DNA of 64,000 bases from Micromonospora rosaria (GTDB taxonomy: Bacteria; Actinomycetota; Actinomycetes; Mycobacteriales; Micromonosporaceae), in assembly GCF_001567585.1 (NCBI RefSeq), contig NZ_LRQV01000004.1, positions 1-64,000 of the forward strand, given 5' to 3'. The position numbers and the translations under genes were made by a program. Numbering within the stretch: the first letter of the stretch is position 1; every line of letters begins with the position of its first letter. A model generated the notes under the pieces. It did not search any database. It was not told the origin of the DNA and saw only the letters and a list, made by a program, of their open reading frames with translations. Shown piece after piece: positions 51,707-64,000 of this stretch.

Positions 51707-52033
51707 GCCGTCGTTGGTGGGCCCCCAGTCGGACCAGCGTGACCAGGGCGTCCGGTGCCGGGGTGGGGTAACCTGACGGCTACCGACGGGGCGGGCGCGG
51801 ATGCAAAGAAGTTCTCACCCGTAGGGTCGGCCCTTGACGCGACACCGACCCGACAGGCACGCTGACACACAGCAAGACCTTCCGCGCTTGCAACGGCCAC
51901 CACTCGGGTAATGGCAGCGGTAGCACCGCCGCAGGACCTGAGCGGCCCGGCAGGAACGACGCGTTCCGAGCGGCCCGGAGAGACCCGGTTCCAGGGTCCC
52001 GAGGCGCGTTCCGCGACGACCTGCGGGGTGGGC

Positions 52034-52062
52034 TGGACAGCGGTTAGCCTTTCGGCTACACT
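52034..52062 (+). promoter_or_regulatory. rpoB promoter
   Basis: TGGACA (52034-52039), 17-base spacer, TACACT (52057-52062), giving a leader of about 120 bases. The 480-base gap between rplL and rpoB contains no gene; another TAACCT lies at 51769 without a clear -35. Confidence 0.75.
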
Positions 52063-52188
52063 GCTAGTTTGCGCTGCCTTCCGACTTGACCCCTGTTCGG
52101 AATGTCCGATTATGGATAATTCTGACGGGGCCATTGGAGTGCACGCGTACCAGCCGTTCTGCAGCACCGGTCCTCGGAAGGACGCATC

Positions 52189-55100
52189 TTGGCAGCTTCC
52201 CGCCCTGCGAAGACCAGTCGTACGTCGAGCGCTTTCGCGCCCCGCCGAGTCTCTTTCGGCAGGATCACCGAACACCTCGAGGTCCCCAACCTCCTCGCCA
52301 TCCAGAACGAGTCCTTCGACTGGCTGGTCGGTAACGAGGCTTGGCAGGGCCGGTCGGCGGACGACCCGCACGCACGTTCTGGTCTCGCGGAGATCCTCGA
52401 CGAGATCAGTCCCATTGAGGACTTCTCCGGCACCATGTCGCTCTCCTTCTCGGCGCCGCGCTTCGACGAGGTGAAGGCCTCGATCGAGGAGTGCAAGGAG
52501 AAGGATCTGACCTACTGCGCTCCGCTCTTCGTGACGGCGGAGTTCACCAACAACACCACCGGCGAGATCAAGAGCCAGACGGTGTTCATGGGTGACTTCC
52601 CGATGATGACGCCGAAGGGCACCTTCATCATCAACGGCACCGAGCGGGTCGTGGTCAGCCAGCTCGTCCGCTCCCCGGGCGTCTACTTCGACAAGCAGCC
52701 GGACAAGACCTCCGACCGCGACCTCTCCAGCGTCAAGGTCATCCCGAGCCGGGGTGCCTGGCTGGAGTTCGACATCGACAAGCGCGACACCGTCGGCGTC
52801 CGGATCGACCGTAAGCGGCGTCAGGCCGTCACCGTGCTGCTCAAGGCCATCGGGTGGTCGGCGGAGCAGATCCGCGAGAAGTTCGGCTGGTCCGAGCTGA
52901 TGATGACCACGCTCGAGAAGGACCACATCGCCGGGCAGGACGAGGCGCTGCTCGACATCTACCGCAAGCTGCGCCCCGGCGAGCCGCCGACCCGCGAGAA
53001 CGCCCAGACCCTGCTCGACAACCTCTTCTTCAACCCGAAGCGGTACGACGTCGCCAAGGTCGGTCGGTACAAGTTCAACAAGAAGCTCGAAGTGGGCGTG
53101 CCGATCACCACCGGCACCCTGACCGAGGACGACATCGTCGCCACCGTGGAGTACCTCTGCCGGCTGCACGCCGGTGAGGACGGCTACGAGGCCGACGACA
53201 TCGACCACTTCGGCAACCGGCGCCTGCGGACCGTGGGCGAGCTGATCCAGAACCAGGTCCGGGTCGGCCTCTCCCGCATGGAGCGGGTCGTCCGCGAGCG
53301 GATGACCACCCAGGACGTCGAGGCGATCACGCCGCAGACCCTGATCAACATCCGCCCGGTGGTGGCGGCGATCCGGGAGTTCTTCGGCACCTCGCAGCTC
53401 TCCCAGTTCATGGACCAGACCAACCCGCTGGCGGGCCTGACCCACCGGCGCCGGCTGAGCGCGCTCGGCCCGGGTGGTCTGTCCCGGGAGCGCGCCGGCT
53501 TCGAGGTCCGTGACGTGCACCCGTCCCACTACGGCCGGATGTGCCCGATCGAGACGCCGGAAGGCCCGAACATCGGTTTGATCGGCGCGCTCTCCACCTT
53601 CGCCCGGGTCAACCCGTTCGGCTTCATCGAGACGCCGTACCGGAAGGTCGTCGACGGTCGGGTCACCGACCAGATCGACTACCTGACCGCGGACGAGGAG
53701 GACCGGTTCGTCAAGGCGCAGGCCAACGCCCCGCTGCGGGCCGACGGCACGTTCGCCGAGGACCGGGTCCTGGTCCGCCGGAAGGGCGGCGAGACCGAGG
53801 ACGTCGCGCCGGGCGCGGTGGACTACATGGACGTGTCGCCGCGGCAGATGACCTCGGTCGCCACCGCGATGATCCCGTTCCTGGAGCACGACGACGCCAA
53901 CCGCGCCCTGATGGGCGCGAACATGCAGCGCCAGGCGGTGCCGCTGGTCAAGGCCGAGTCGCCGCTGGTCGGTACGGGCATGGAGTACCGTGCCGCGGTC
54001 GACGCCGGTGACGTGGTGGTCGCCGAGGTCGGTGGGGTGATCGAGGACCTCTGCGCCGACTACATCACCATCCACCAGGACGACGGCCACCGCCGGACGT
54101 ACCTGCTGCACAAGTTCCGCCGCTCCAACGCCGGCTCCTGCGTCAACCAGAAGCCGGTGGTCTTCGAGGGTGACCGGGTCGAGGCCGGCCAGGTCATCGC
54201 CGACGGTCCGTGCACCGACGACGGTGAGATGGCGCTCGGGCGCAACCTGCTCGTGGCGTTCATGACCTGGGAGGGCCACAACTACGAGGACGCGATCATC
54301 CTGTCGCAGCGCCTCGTGCAGCAGGACGTGCTCACCTCGATCCACATCGAGGAGCACGAGGTCGACGCCCGGGACACCAAGCTCGGCCCGGAGGAGATCA
54401 CCCGCGACATCCCGAACGTCAGCGAGGAGATGCTCGCCGACCTCGACGAGCGCGGCATCATCCGGATCGGCGCCGAGGTCGTCCCCGGCGACATCCTGGT
54501 CGGCAAGGTCACCCCGAAGGGTGAGACCGAGCTGACCCCGGAGGAGCGGCTGCTCCGCGCGATCTTCGGTGAGAAGGCGCGTGAGGTCCGGGACACCTCG
54601 CTGAAGGTGCCGCACGGTGAGACCGGCACGGTCATCGGCGTGCGGACCTTCTCCCGGGAGGACGGCGACGAGCTGCCGCCGGGCGTCAACGAGCTGGTCC
54701 GGGTCTACGTCGCCCAGAAGCGGAAGATCCAGGACGGCGACAAGCTCGCCGGCCGGCACGGCAACAAGGGCGTCATCTCCAAGATCCTGCCGGTCGAGGA
54801 TATGCCGTTCCTGGAGGACGGCACCCCGGTCGACATCGTGCTGAACCCGCTCGGTGTGCCCTCCCGGATGAACATCGGCCAGGTCCTGGAGACCCACCTC
54901 GGGTGGGTGGCCAAGACCGGCTGGAGCGTGGAGGGCGACGACGCGGAGTGGAAGCGTCAGCTCCGCTCGATCGACGCGCACGAGTCCGAGCCGGACACCA
55001 ACGTGGCCACCCCGGTCTTCGACGGTGCCCGCGAGGAGGAGATCTCCGGTCTGCTCGCGTCGACCCTGCCCAACCGGGACGGCAAGCAGCTCATCGGCTC

Positions 55101-55629
55101 CAGCGGCAAGGCCCGGCTCTTCGACGGCCGCTCCGGCGAGCCGCTGCCGGACCCGATCGCGGTCGGTTACATCTACATCCTGAAGCTCAACCACCTGGTC
55201 GACGACAAGATCCACGCCCGGTCGACCGGTCCGTACTCGATGATCACGCAGCAGCCGCTGGGTGGTAAGGCGCAGTTCGGTGGCCAGCGCTTCGGTGAGA
55301 TGGAGTGCTGGGCCATGCAGGCGTACGGTGCCGCGTACGCGCTGCAGGAACTGCTCACCATCAAGTCCGACGACGTCCTCGGCCGGGTGAAGGTCTACGA
55401 GGCCATCGTCAAGGGCGAGAACATTCCGGAGCCGGGCATCCCGGAGTCGTTCAAGGTGCTGCTCAAGGAGCTCCAGTCGCTCTGCCTCAACGTCGAAGTG
55501 CTCTCCAGTGACGGTGTCGCCCTGGAGATGCGCGAGACCGACGACGAGGTGTTCCGGGCGGCGGAGGAGCTCGGCATCGACCTCTCCCGCCGCCCCAACG
55601 AGGGTGTGAGCAGCGTCGACGAAGTCTGA
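52189..55629 (+). CDS. rpoB: DNA-directed RNA polymerase subunit beta
   Basis: 1146 residues. TTG 52189 is used because GGAAGGA lies about seven bases upstream and the next ATG is far inside the protein. The rifampicin region reads [35 protein letters not shown]: the Asp, His and Ser residues that change in resistant strains are all the sensitive type. Other conserved blocks are [20 protein letters not shown] and [15 protein letters not shown]. It forms one operon with rpoC, 87 bases away. Confidence 0.98.
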   Translation: MAASRPAKTSRTSSAFAPRRVSFGRITEHLEVPNLLAIQNESFDWLVGNEAWQGRSADDPHARSGLAEILDEISPIEDFSGTMSLSFSAPRFDEVKASIEECKEKDLTYCAPLFVTAEFTNNTTGEIKSQTVFMGDFPMMTPKGTFIINGTERVVVSQLVRSPGVYFDKQPDKTSDRDLSSVKVIPSRGAWLEFDIDKRDTVGVRIDRKRRQAVTVLLKAIGWSAEQIREKFGWSELMMTTLEKDHIAGQDEALLDIYRKLRPGEPPTRENAQTLLDNLFFNPKRYDVAKVGRYKFNKKLEVGVPITTGTLTEDDIVATVEYLCRLHAGEDGYEADDIDHFGNRRLRTVGELIQNQVRVGLSRMERVVRERMTTQDVEAITPQTLINIRPVVAAIREFFGTSQLSQFMDQTNPLAGLTHRRRLSALGPGGLSRERAGFEVRDVHPSHYGRMCPIETPEGPNIGLIGALSTFARVNPFGFIETPYRKVVDGRVTDQIDYLTADEEDRFVKAQANAPLRADGTFAEDRVLVRRKGGETEDVAPGAVDYMDVSPRQMTSVATAMIPFLEHDDANRALMGANMQRQAVPLVKAESPLVGTGMEYRAAVDAGDVVVAEVGGVIEDLCADYITIHQDDGHRRTYLLHKFRRSNAGSCVNQKPVVFEGDRVEAGQVIADGPCTDDGEMALGRNLLVAFMTWEGHNYEDAIILSQRLVQQDVLTSIHIEEHEVDARDTKLGPEEITRDIPNVSEEMLADLDERGIIRIGAEVVPGDILVGKVTPKGETELTPEERLLRAIFGEKAREVRDTSLKVPHGETGTVIGVRTFSREDGDELPPGVNELVRVYVAQKRKIQDGDKLAGRHGNKGVISKILPVEDMPFLEDGTPVDIVLNPLGVPSRMNIGQVLETHLGWVAKTGWSVEGDDAEWKRQLRSIDAHESEPDTNVATPVFDGAREEEISGLLASTLPNRDGKQLIGSSGKARLFDGRSGEPLPDPIAVGYIYILKLNHLVDDKIHARSTGPYSMITQQPLGGKAQFGGQRFGEMECWAMQAYGAAYALQELLTIKSDDVLGRVKVYEAIVKGENIPEPGIPESFKVLLKELQSLCLNVEVLSSDGVALEMRETDDEVFRAAEELGIDLSRRPNEGVSSVDEV

Positions 55630-55716
55630 TCCGGGCCGGGTGCGGCGGCGGAACCGCCGCCGCACCCGCTCCGCCGAACCACTCAACCGAGCTGACTTGA
55701 TGTGAGGGATAACCAA

Positions 55717-59604
<3,888 letters not shown>

Positions 59605-59620
59605 TCGGCTGACGCGTGAC

Positions 59621-59648
59621 GAGGCCCCCGGCATCCGCCGGGGGCCTC
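59621..59648 (+). terminator. terminator after rpoC
   Basis: A perfect 12-bp stem (59621-59632 with 59637-59648), loop atcc, then gccgttt. Confidence 0.85.
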
Positions 59649-59728
59649 GCCGTTTCCCGGCCGGCTTCCCGTGGCCCGGCCGGGCCACCCGGACGTGGCG
59701 GGGGAGCGGGCGGGGCATGATGGGGAGC

Positions 59729-60097
59729 ATGACGACCGCACCCGGGCAGGTGTCCGTCGGGCACCAGCCGCCGCGTCACCCGCTCGACCCCGAGCCCGTC
59801 CGCTCGACCAAGGCGCGGGCGGTCTTCGCGCTGGGGCTGATCGGGCTCCTCACCGGCCCGTTCGTCGGGGGTGTGGTCCCGGCGACGGTGGCGCTGGCCC
59901 TGGCCCGCCAGGCCCGGCGGGAGGCGTACGCCTCCGGGGGGTTCCTGACCGGCGCGGCCTGGCTGCGCCGGGGCGAGCGGTTGGCCTGGGCGGGGCTGGT
60001 GCTGGTCGCGGTGAGCGTGGTGGCGGCGGTGATCTTCGGGGTGGTGCACCTGGCCGAGGCGCCGACCGGGCACGACTTCGCGCCGAACATGGACTGA
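59729..60097 (+). CDS. small membrane protein (DUF4190-like)
   Basis: 122 residues. Two hydrophobic helices (VFALGLIGLLTGPFVGGVVP and LAWAGLVLVAVSVVAAVIFG) separated by a basic loop ALARQARREAYASGG; this two-helix arrangement with an interior QAR-type helix resembles DUF4190. Three in-frame ATGs occur (59717, 59720, 59729). The last is preferred because CATGAT lies seven bases before it, a leaderless arrangement; this is uncertain. Confidence 0.65.
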   Translation: MTTAPGQVSVGHQPPRHPLDPEPVRSTKARAVFALGLIGLLTGPFVGGVVPATVALALARQARREAYASGGFLTGAAWLRRGERLAWAGLVLVAVSVVAAVIFGVVHLAEAPTGHDFAPNMD

Positions 60098-60206
60098 CCA
60101 CCCGGGTGACGGGCCGTCCGCCGGGGCGGGGCGGCGGCGCTCACGGCGGTAGCCTGACCGGTGACCGTCGCTCGGCGGCGGTCGTACTTTCCGACAGGAG
60201 GACCGC

Positions 60207-60905
60207 GTGACGGAACCGGCGTGGCCGTCCGGAGCCGAGCCGTGGCGGCAGCCCGCCGGCCCGACCGACGGGCCTTCGGCCGAGGTGAGCGAGTGGGCCC
60301 GCCCGGCACCCACCCCGGCGCAGCCACCTGCGGTCGGCTCCGGGCCGTCGTCCGCCGCTCCGGCGGCCGGGCCGGTCGGACAGCCCGGTCCGGTGCCGTA
60401 CCCGTCGTCCCCGCCGCCCGTGGACCGGTGGCCCACGCCGCCGCAGGCGGGCTGGTCGGCGGGGCACGGCTGGGCGGGGTCGCCACCGCCCCCACCGGCG
60501 GACGCGGTCACCCGGCCGAAGCGGGTCGATCCGGTGCCGGGTACGCCGTTCGGTGTGGTGCACCTGGCCGTGCCGCCGGTCACCTCCGGGCTGGCGGTGG
60601 GATCGCTGGTGGCCGGGATCGCCGCGATCCTGGTGGCGTTGCTGGTCGGCTGTCTCGGCGCCGCCGCGAACTCGGTGGGGGGCGCCTGGGCGGCCGGGGC
60701 GTTCGCGCTGCTGGGTGTCCTGGTGGGGGCCGGTGCGGTGGTGGCCGGGCTGCTCGGCCTGCGCCAGATCCGCCGGCCGCCGGCCCCACCCGCGGTGCAC
60801 TTCGCCGGGCGCGGGCTCGCGCTGGCCGGGATCAGTTGCGGTGCGGCCGGCGTGGTGCTCAACCTGCTCGGCCTGGCGGTGGGGCTGCTCGTGACGTACG
60901 CCTGA
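60207..60905 (+). CDS. Pro-rich membrane protein (DUF4190-like)
   Basis: 232 residues. A disordered Pro/Ala/Gly N-terminal half is followed by three hydrophobic helices (SGLAVGSLVAGIAAILVALL, AAGAFALLGVLVGAGAVVAG and ISCGAAGVVLNLLGLAVGLL) with a GLRQIRR loop. It looks like a longer relative of the preceding gene. GTG 60207 has a perfect AGGAGG six to eleven bases upstream. The function is unknown. Confidence 0.75.
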   Translation: MTEPAWPSGAEPWRQPAGPTDGPSAEVSEWARPAPTPAQPPAVGSGPSSAAPAAGPVGQPGPVPYPSSPPPVDRWPTPPQAGWSAGHGWAGSPPPPPADAVTRPKRVDPVPGTPFGVVHLAVPPVTSGLAVGSLVAGIAAILVALLVGCLGAAANSVGGAWAAGAFALLGVLVGAGAVVAGLLGLRQIRRPPAPPAVHFAGRGLALAGISCGAAGVVLNLLGLAVGLLVTYA

Positions 60906-61121
60906 CCGGCCGGTCCCGGCGGCCCCGGGCCGGCCGCCGGGGGCGCTGGCCAGGCCGGCGTTCCTCGCGGGGGCGCTGAGCCGGCAGCGGTGCGAGCGGC
61001 TACACTTGACGGTGTAGGTGCCCATCGCGGGTGGGCGGGGACGACGATCGACCGGCGACCGAGATCGACCGGCGGCCGTACCACCGATAGCCGGGTGGGC
61101 GGTGCCGGGGCCGGTTCCGTT

Positions 61122-61150
61122 TTGACCTGTGCGCCTGTGGTAGGTACTCT
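61122..61150 (+). promoter_or_regulatory. promoter of rpsL-rpsG-fusA
   Basis: TTGACC (61122-61127), 17-base spacer, TACTCT (61145-61150). The leader is about 295 bases. Confidence 0.8.
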
Positions 61151-61159
61151 TTCCCCTCG

Positions 61160-61179
61160 TGCCCGGGCATGCCCGGGCA
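61160..61179. promoter_or_regulatory. 20-bp palindrome at the transcript start
   Basis: tgcccgggca occurs twice in tandem, making a perfect 20-bp palindrome located at about +4 to +23 relative to the likely transcription start. It may fold into a 5' hairpin or bind a regulator. Confidence 0.5.
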
Positions 61180-61452
61180 ACTCGTGTGTGCGCTGGACCC
61201 GGTTCCGACCGGCGAATCGCGCGGCGACACGACAAGGGCACATACCCGGCCGGCGGGTGATCCGCGTGGCCGACCCATCCGGTGCGCGTGCGAGCGTCGG
61301 CACCGGGACCGTGAGCCGGGCGACACGCCCGACCGCGGGTGCCGGGGCCGCCGAGAGGTGGCCCTGGTCGGAAGGTAGGAGAGCTGTCCAGCAGGGCGGC
61401 TAACGAGCAGACGGCGCGGCCGCGACGCGGCCGAAGGGAGCGGAGAAACCCG

Positions 61453-61827
61453 GTGCCCACCATTCAGCAACTGGTCCGTAAGGGCCGCCAGGCCAAGACG
61501 ACCAAGACCAAGACGCCCGCGCTGAAGGGCAGCCCGCAGCGGCGCGGCGTGTGCACCCGTGTGTACACCACGACCCCGAAGAAGCCGAACTCGGCGCTCC
61601 GCAAGGTCGCTCGTGTCAAGCTCAGCAGCCAGATCGAGGTGACCGCCTACATCCCGGGCGTGGGTCACAACCTGCAGGAGCACTCGATCGTGCTCGTTCG
61701 CGGCGGCCGGGTGAAGGACCTGCCCGGTGTGCGGTACAAGATCGTCCGCGGTTCGCTGGACACCCAGGGTGTCCGTAACCGCAAGCAGGCGCGCAGCCGC
61801 TACGGCGCGAAGAAGGAGAAGAGCTGA
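61453..61827 (+). CDS. rpsL: 30S ribosomal protein S12
   Basis: 124 residues. [20 protein letters not shown] near residue 39 and [16 protein letters not shown] near 84 show the two Lys residues that change in streptomycin-resistant strains in their sensitive form. GTG 61453; the next gene starts one base after the stop. Confidence 0.98.
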   Translation: MPTIQQLVRKGRQAKTTKTKTPALKGSPQRRGVCTRVYTTTPKKPNSALRKVARVKLSSQIEVTAYIPGVGHNLQEHSIVLVRGGRVKDLPGVRYKIVRGSLDTQGVRNRKQARSRYGAKKEKS

Positions 61828-61828
61828 C

Positions 61829-62299
61829 ATGCCGCGTAAGGGACCCGCTCCGCGGAAGCCGCTGGTCGCTGACCCGGTGTACAACTCGCCGCTGGTCACC
61901 CAGCTGGTGAACAAGATCCTGCTGCGCGGCAAGCGCCAGCTCGCCGAGCGCATCGTGTACGCGGCCCTGGAGGGCTGCCGCGAGAAGTCCGGCACCGACC
62001 CGGTCGTCACGCTGAAGCGTGCGATGGACAACGTCAAGCCGACCCTCGAGGTGCGCAGCCGCCGGGTCGGTGGCGCCACCTACCAGGTGCCGGTCGAGGT
62101 CCGTCCGGCCCGGGCGACCACCCTCGGGCTGCGCTGGCTGGTCAGCTACAGCCGGGCCCGCCGGGAGAAGACGATGGTCGAGCGGCTGATGAACGAGCTG
62201 CTGGACGCCAGCAACGGTCTGGGTGCCGCCGTCAAGCGGCGCGAGGACACCCACAAGATGGCCGAGTCCAACAAGGCCTTCGCGCACTACCGCTGGTAA
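61829..62299 (+). CDS. rpsG: 30S ribosomal protein S7
   Basis: 156 residues. [20 protein letters not shown] start and [20 protein letters not shown] near residue 78 are diagnostic. ATG 61829 is one base after the rpsL stop. S7 often represses the operon by binding its message. Confidence 0.98.
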   Translation: MPRKGPAPRKPLVADPVYNSPLVTQLVNKILLRGKRQLAERIVYAALEGCREKSGTDPVVTLKRAMDNVKPTLEVRSRRVGGATYQVPVEVRPARATTLGLRWLVSYSRARREKTMVERLMNELLDASNGLGAAVKRREDTHKMAESNKAFAHYRW

Positions 62300-62372
62300 C
62301 ACCTGGGTTCCGGCGCCGTCAGGCGCCGGAACCGCAGCCAGTTTGTCGGGACGACGATAAGTAGGGAATGAA

Positions 62373-64000
62373 GTGGCCGCCGCAGACGCGCTCGCCAACG
62401 TACGCAACATCGGCATCATGGCGCACATCGATGCCGGTAAGACCACGACCACCGAGCGGATCCTCTTCTACACCGGCATCACGTACAAGATCGGTGAGGT
62501 CCACGAGGGCGCCGCCGTCATGGACTGGATGGAGCAGGAGCAGGAGCGGGGGATCACCATCACCTCCGCCGCCACCAAGTGTGAGTGGAAGGGCCACACG
62601 ATCCAGATCATCGACACGCCCGGCCACGTCGACTTCACGGTCGAGGTCGAGCGGTCGCTGCGGGTGCTGGACGGGGCGGTCGCCGTCTACGACGGTGTCG
62701 CCGGTGTGGAGCCCCAGACGGAGAACGTCTGGCGGCAGGCCGACAAGTACGACGTCCCCCGGATGTGCTTCGTCAACAAGCTCGACCGGACCGGCGCCGA
62801 CTTCTTCCGCTGCGTGCAGATGATGATCGACCGGCTCAACGCCACCCCGCTGGTGCTCCAGATCCCGATCGGGCTCGAGGGCGACCACATCGGCGTCGTC
62901 GACCTGGTCAACATGCGCGCCCTCACCTGGCGTGGCGAGACCCAGAAGGGTGAGGACTACGCGATCGAGGAGATCCCGGCCGACCTGGCCGACTCCGCGG
63001 CCGAGTGGCGCGAGAAGCTGATGGAGACCCTGGCCGACGTCGACGACGCGGTCATGGAGAAGTACCTGGAGGGCGAGGAGATCTCCACCGAGGAGATCAA
63101 GGCCGCCATCCGGCGGGCCACCATCGCCAGCAAGGCCAACCCGGTGCTCTGCGGCTCGGCGTTCAAGAACAAGGGCGTGCAGCCCATGCTCGACGCCGTC
63201 ATCGACTACCTGCCGTCGCCGCTGGACATCCCGGCGATCGAGGGTACCGCCACCGACGGCGAGACCCCGATGCAGCGCAAGCCGTCGACCTCCGAGCCCT
63301 TCTCCGGCCTGGCCTTCAAGATCCAGACCGACAAGCACCTCGGCAAGCTCACCTACGTCCGGGTCTACTCCGGCGTGGTCGAGTCCGGGTCCCAGGTGGT
63401 CAACTCCACCAAGGACCGCAAGGAGCGGATCGGCAAGATCTACCAGATGCACGCCAACAAGCGGGAGGAGCGCAGCTCCGCCAAGGCTGGCGACATCATC
63501 GCGGTGCAGGGTCTGAAGCAGACCACCACCGGTGACACCCTCTGCGACCCGGCGAACCCGGTCATCCTGGAGTCGATGACCTTCCCCGAGCCGGTCATCG
63601 AGGTGGCCATCGAGCCGAAGACCAAGGCCGACCAGGAGAAGCTCAGCACCGCCATCCAGCGGCTGGCCGAGGAGGACCCGACCTTCCGCGTCAAGCTGGA
63701 CGACCAGACCGGTCAGACGGTCATCTCCGGCATGGGCGAGCTGCACCTGGACATCCTGGTCGACCGGATGCGCCGCGAGTTCAACGTCGAGGCGAACATC
63801 GGTAAGCCGCAGGTGGCGTACCGCGAGACCATCCGCCGCAAGGTGGAGAAGGTCGAGTACACCCACAAGAAGCAGACCGGTGGTTCCGGCCAGTACGCCC
63901 GGGTCATCATCAGCCTGGAGCCGCTGCCGCTGGGCAACGACGCCCCGACCTACGAGTTCGCGAACGCCGTCACCGGTGGCCGCATCCCCCGGGAGTTCAT
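62373..64000 (+). CDS. fusA: elongation factor G, 3' end beyond the window
   Basis: The first 542 residues or so are present; the gene runs off the end. G-domain motifs are [13 protein letters not shown] (residues 16-28), DTPGHVDFT near 87 and [10 protein letters not shown] near 138. GTG 62373 has AGGGA ten bases upstream. It follows the conserved rpsL-rpsG-fusA order, with tuf expected next. Confidence 0.97.
   Translation, partial: MAAADALANVRNIGIMAHIDAGKTTTTERILFYTGITYKIGEVHEGAAVMDWMEQEQERGITITSAATKCEWKGHTIQIIDTPGHVDFTVEVERSLRVLDGAVAVYDGVAGVEPQTENVWRQADKYDVPRMCFVNKLDRTGADFFRCVQMMIDRLNATPLVLQIPIGLEGDHIGVVDLVNMRALTWRGETQKGEDYAIEEIPADLADSAAEWREKLMETLADVDDAVMEKYLEGEEISTEEIKAAIRRATIASKANPVLCGSAFKNKGVQPMLDAVIDYLPSPLDIPAIEGTATDGETPMQRKPSTSEPFSGLAFKIQTDKHLGKLTYVRVYSGVVESGSQVVNSTKDRKERIGKIYQMHANKREERSSAKAGDIIAVQGLKQTTTGDTLCDPANPVILESMTFPEPVIEVAIEPKTKADQEKLSTAIQRLAEEDPTFRVKLDDQTGQTVISGMGELHLDILVDRMRREFNVEANIGKPQVAYRETIRRKVEKVEYTHKKQTGGSGQYARVIISLEPLPLGNDAPTYEFANAVTGGRIPREF

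Larger units (their letters stand above)
60906..61452. other. rpsL leader region
   Basis: No gene. It contains the promoter at 61122-61150, the palindrome at 61160-61179, and an earlier TACACT with the complementary gtgta nearby (61001-61016) that may be a second promoter. Confidence 0.6.

Overview
The window looks like chromosome of a high-GC actinomycete, most probably a member of the Micromonosporaceae (Micromonospora or a close relative). The basis is roughly 70-75% GC, frequent GTG/TTG starts, actinobacterial families (DUF3152, DUF2252, CU044_5270, alkyltransferase-like protein, MoeZ) and an actinobacterial order of genes around rpoBC. The genus assignment is inference; no rRNA is present.

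Layout. 1-15.1 kb: a truncated proline-rich protein, an alpha/beta hydrolase, two tandem DUF3152 putative secreted metalloprotease-like proteins, moeZ, a QW-repeat (terpene-cyclase-like) protein, an O-methyltransferase, proA and proB, an alkyltransferase-like DNA-repair protein, an MFS transporter coupled to a PLP decarboxylase-like enzyme, then nuoB. 15.1-21.3 kb: an insertion-like stretch that separates nuoB from nuoC. It holds an AlpA-like HTH gene, a divergent three-gene cassette with overlapping starts and stops, a DUF2252 protein, an ECF sigma factor with its CU044_5270 partner, and a glucose-dehydrogenase-like enzyme. 21.3-34.7 kb: nuoC-nuoH, a second interruption (S8 protease, glutathione-transferase-like reductase, CPBP protease with a divergent TetR regulator, Uma2 protein), then nuoIJKLMN with overlapping genes. 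34.8-38.6 kb: htpX, MFS exporter, a hypothetical protein, a YajQ-family protein and tRNA-Tyr. 38.6-42.5 kb: a lower-GC, decayed island beside tRNA-Tyr with a broken tyrosine recombinase and lipoproteins. 42.7-45.2 kb: a membrane-anchored GGDEF-EAL protein. 45.6-64 kb: the translation/transcription core: tRNA-Thr, tRNA-Met, rpmG, hadA-hadB, tRNA-Trp, secE, nusG, rplK, rplA, rplJ, rplL, rpoB, rpoC, two small membrane proteins, rpsL, rpsG and the 5' part of fusA.

The nuo genes form an accessory complex I-like set (B, C, H, I, J, K, L, M, N) without A, D, E, F or G in the window. They would make a membrane proton-pumping arm plus the B, C and I connecting subunits, without the NADH-oxidising module.

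The most notable points are these: a 54-bp palindromic repeat family present three times between genes, whose edge supplies the stop codon of two genes; the small coupled cassette at 15.5-16.7 kb with a shared inverted-repeat control region; a complete promoter/operator between a TetR gene and a CPBP protease gene; palindromes that sit on start codons; and a recurring -10 motif placed 6-8 bases before the start codon, the mark of leaderless mRNAs. I found no CRISPR array, no complete transposase and no antibiotic biosynthetic gene cluster.
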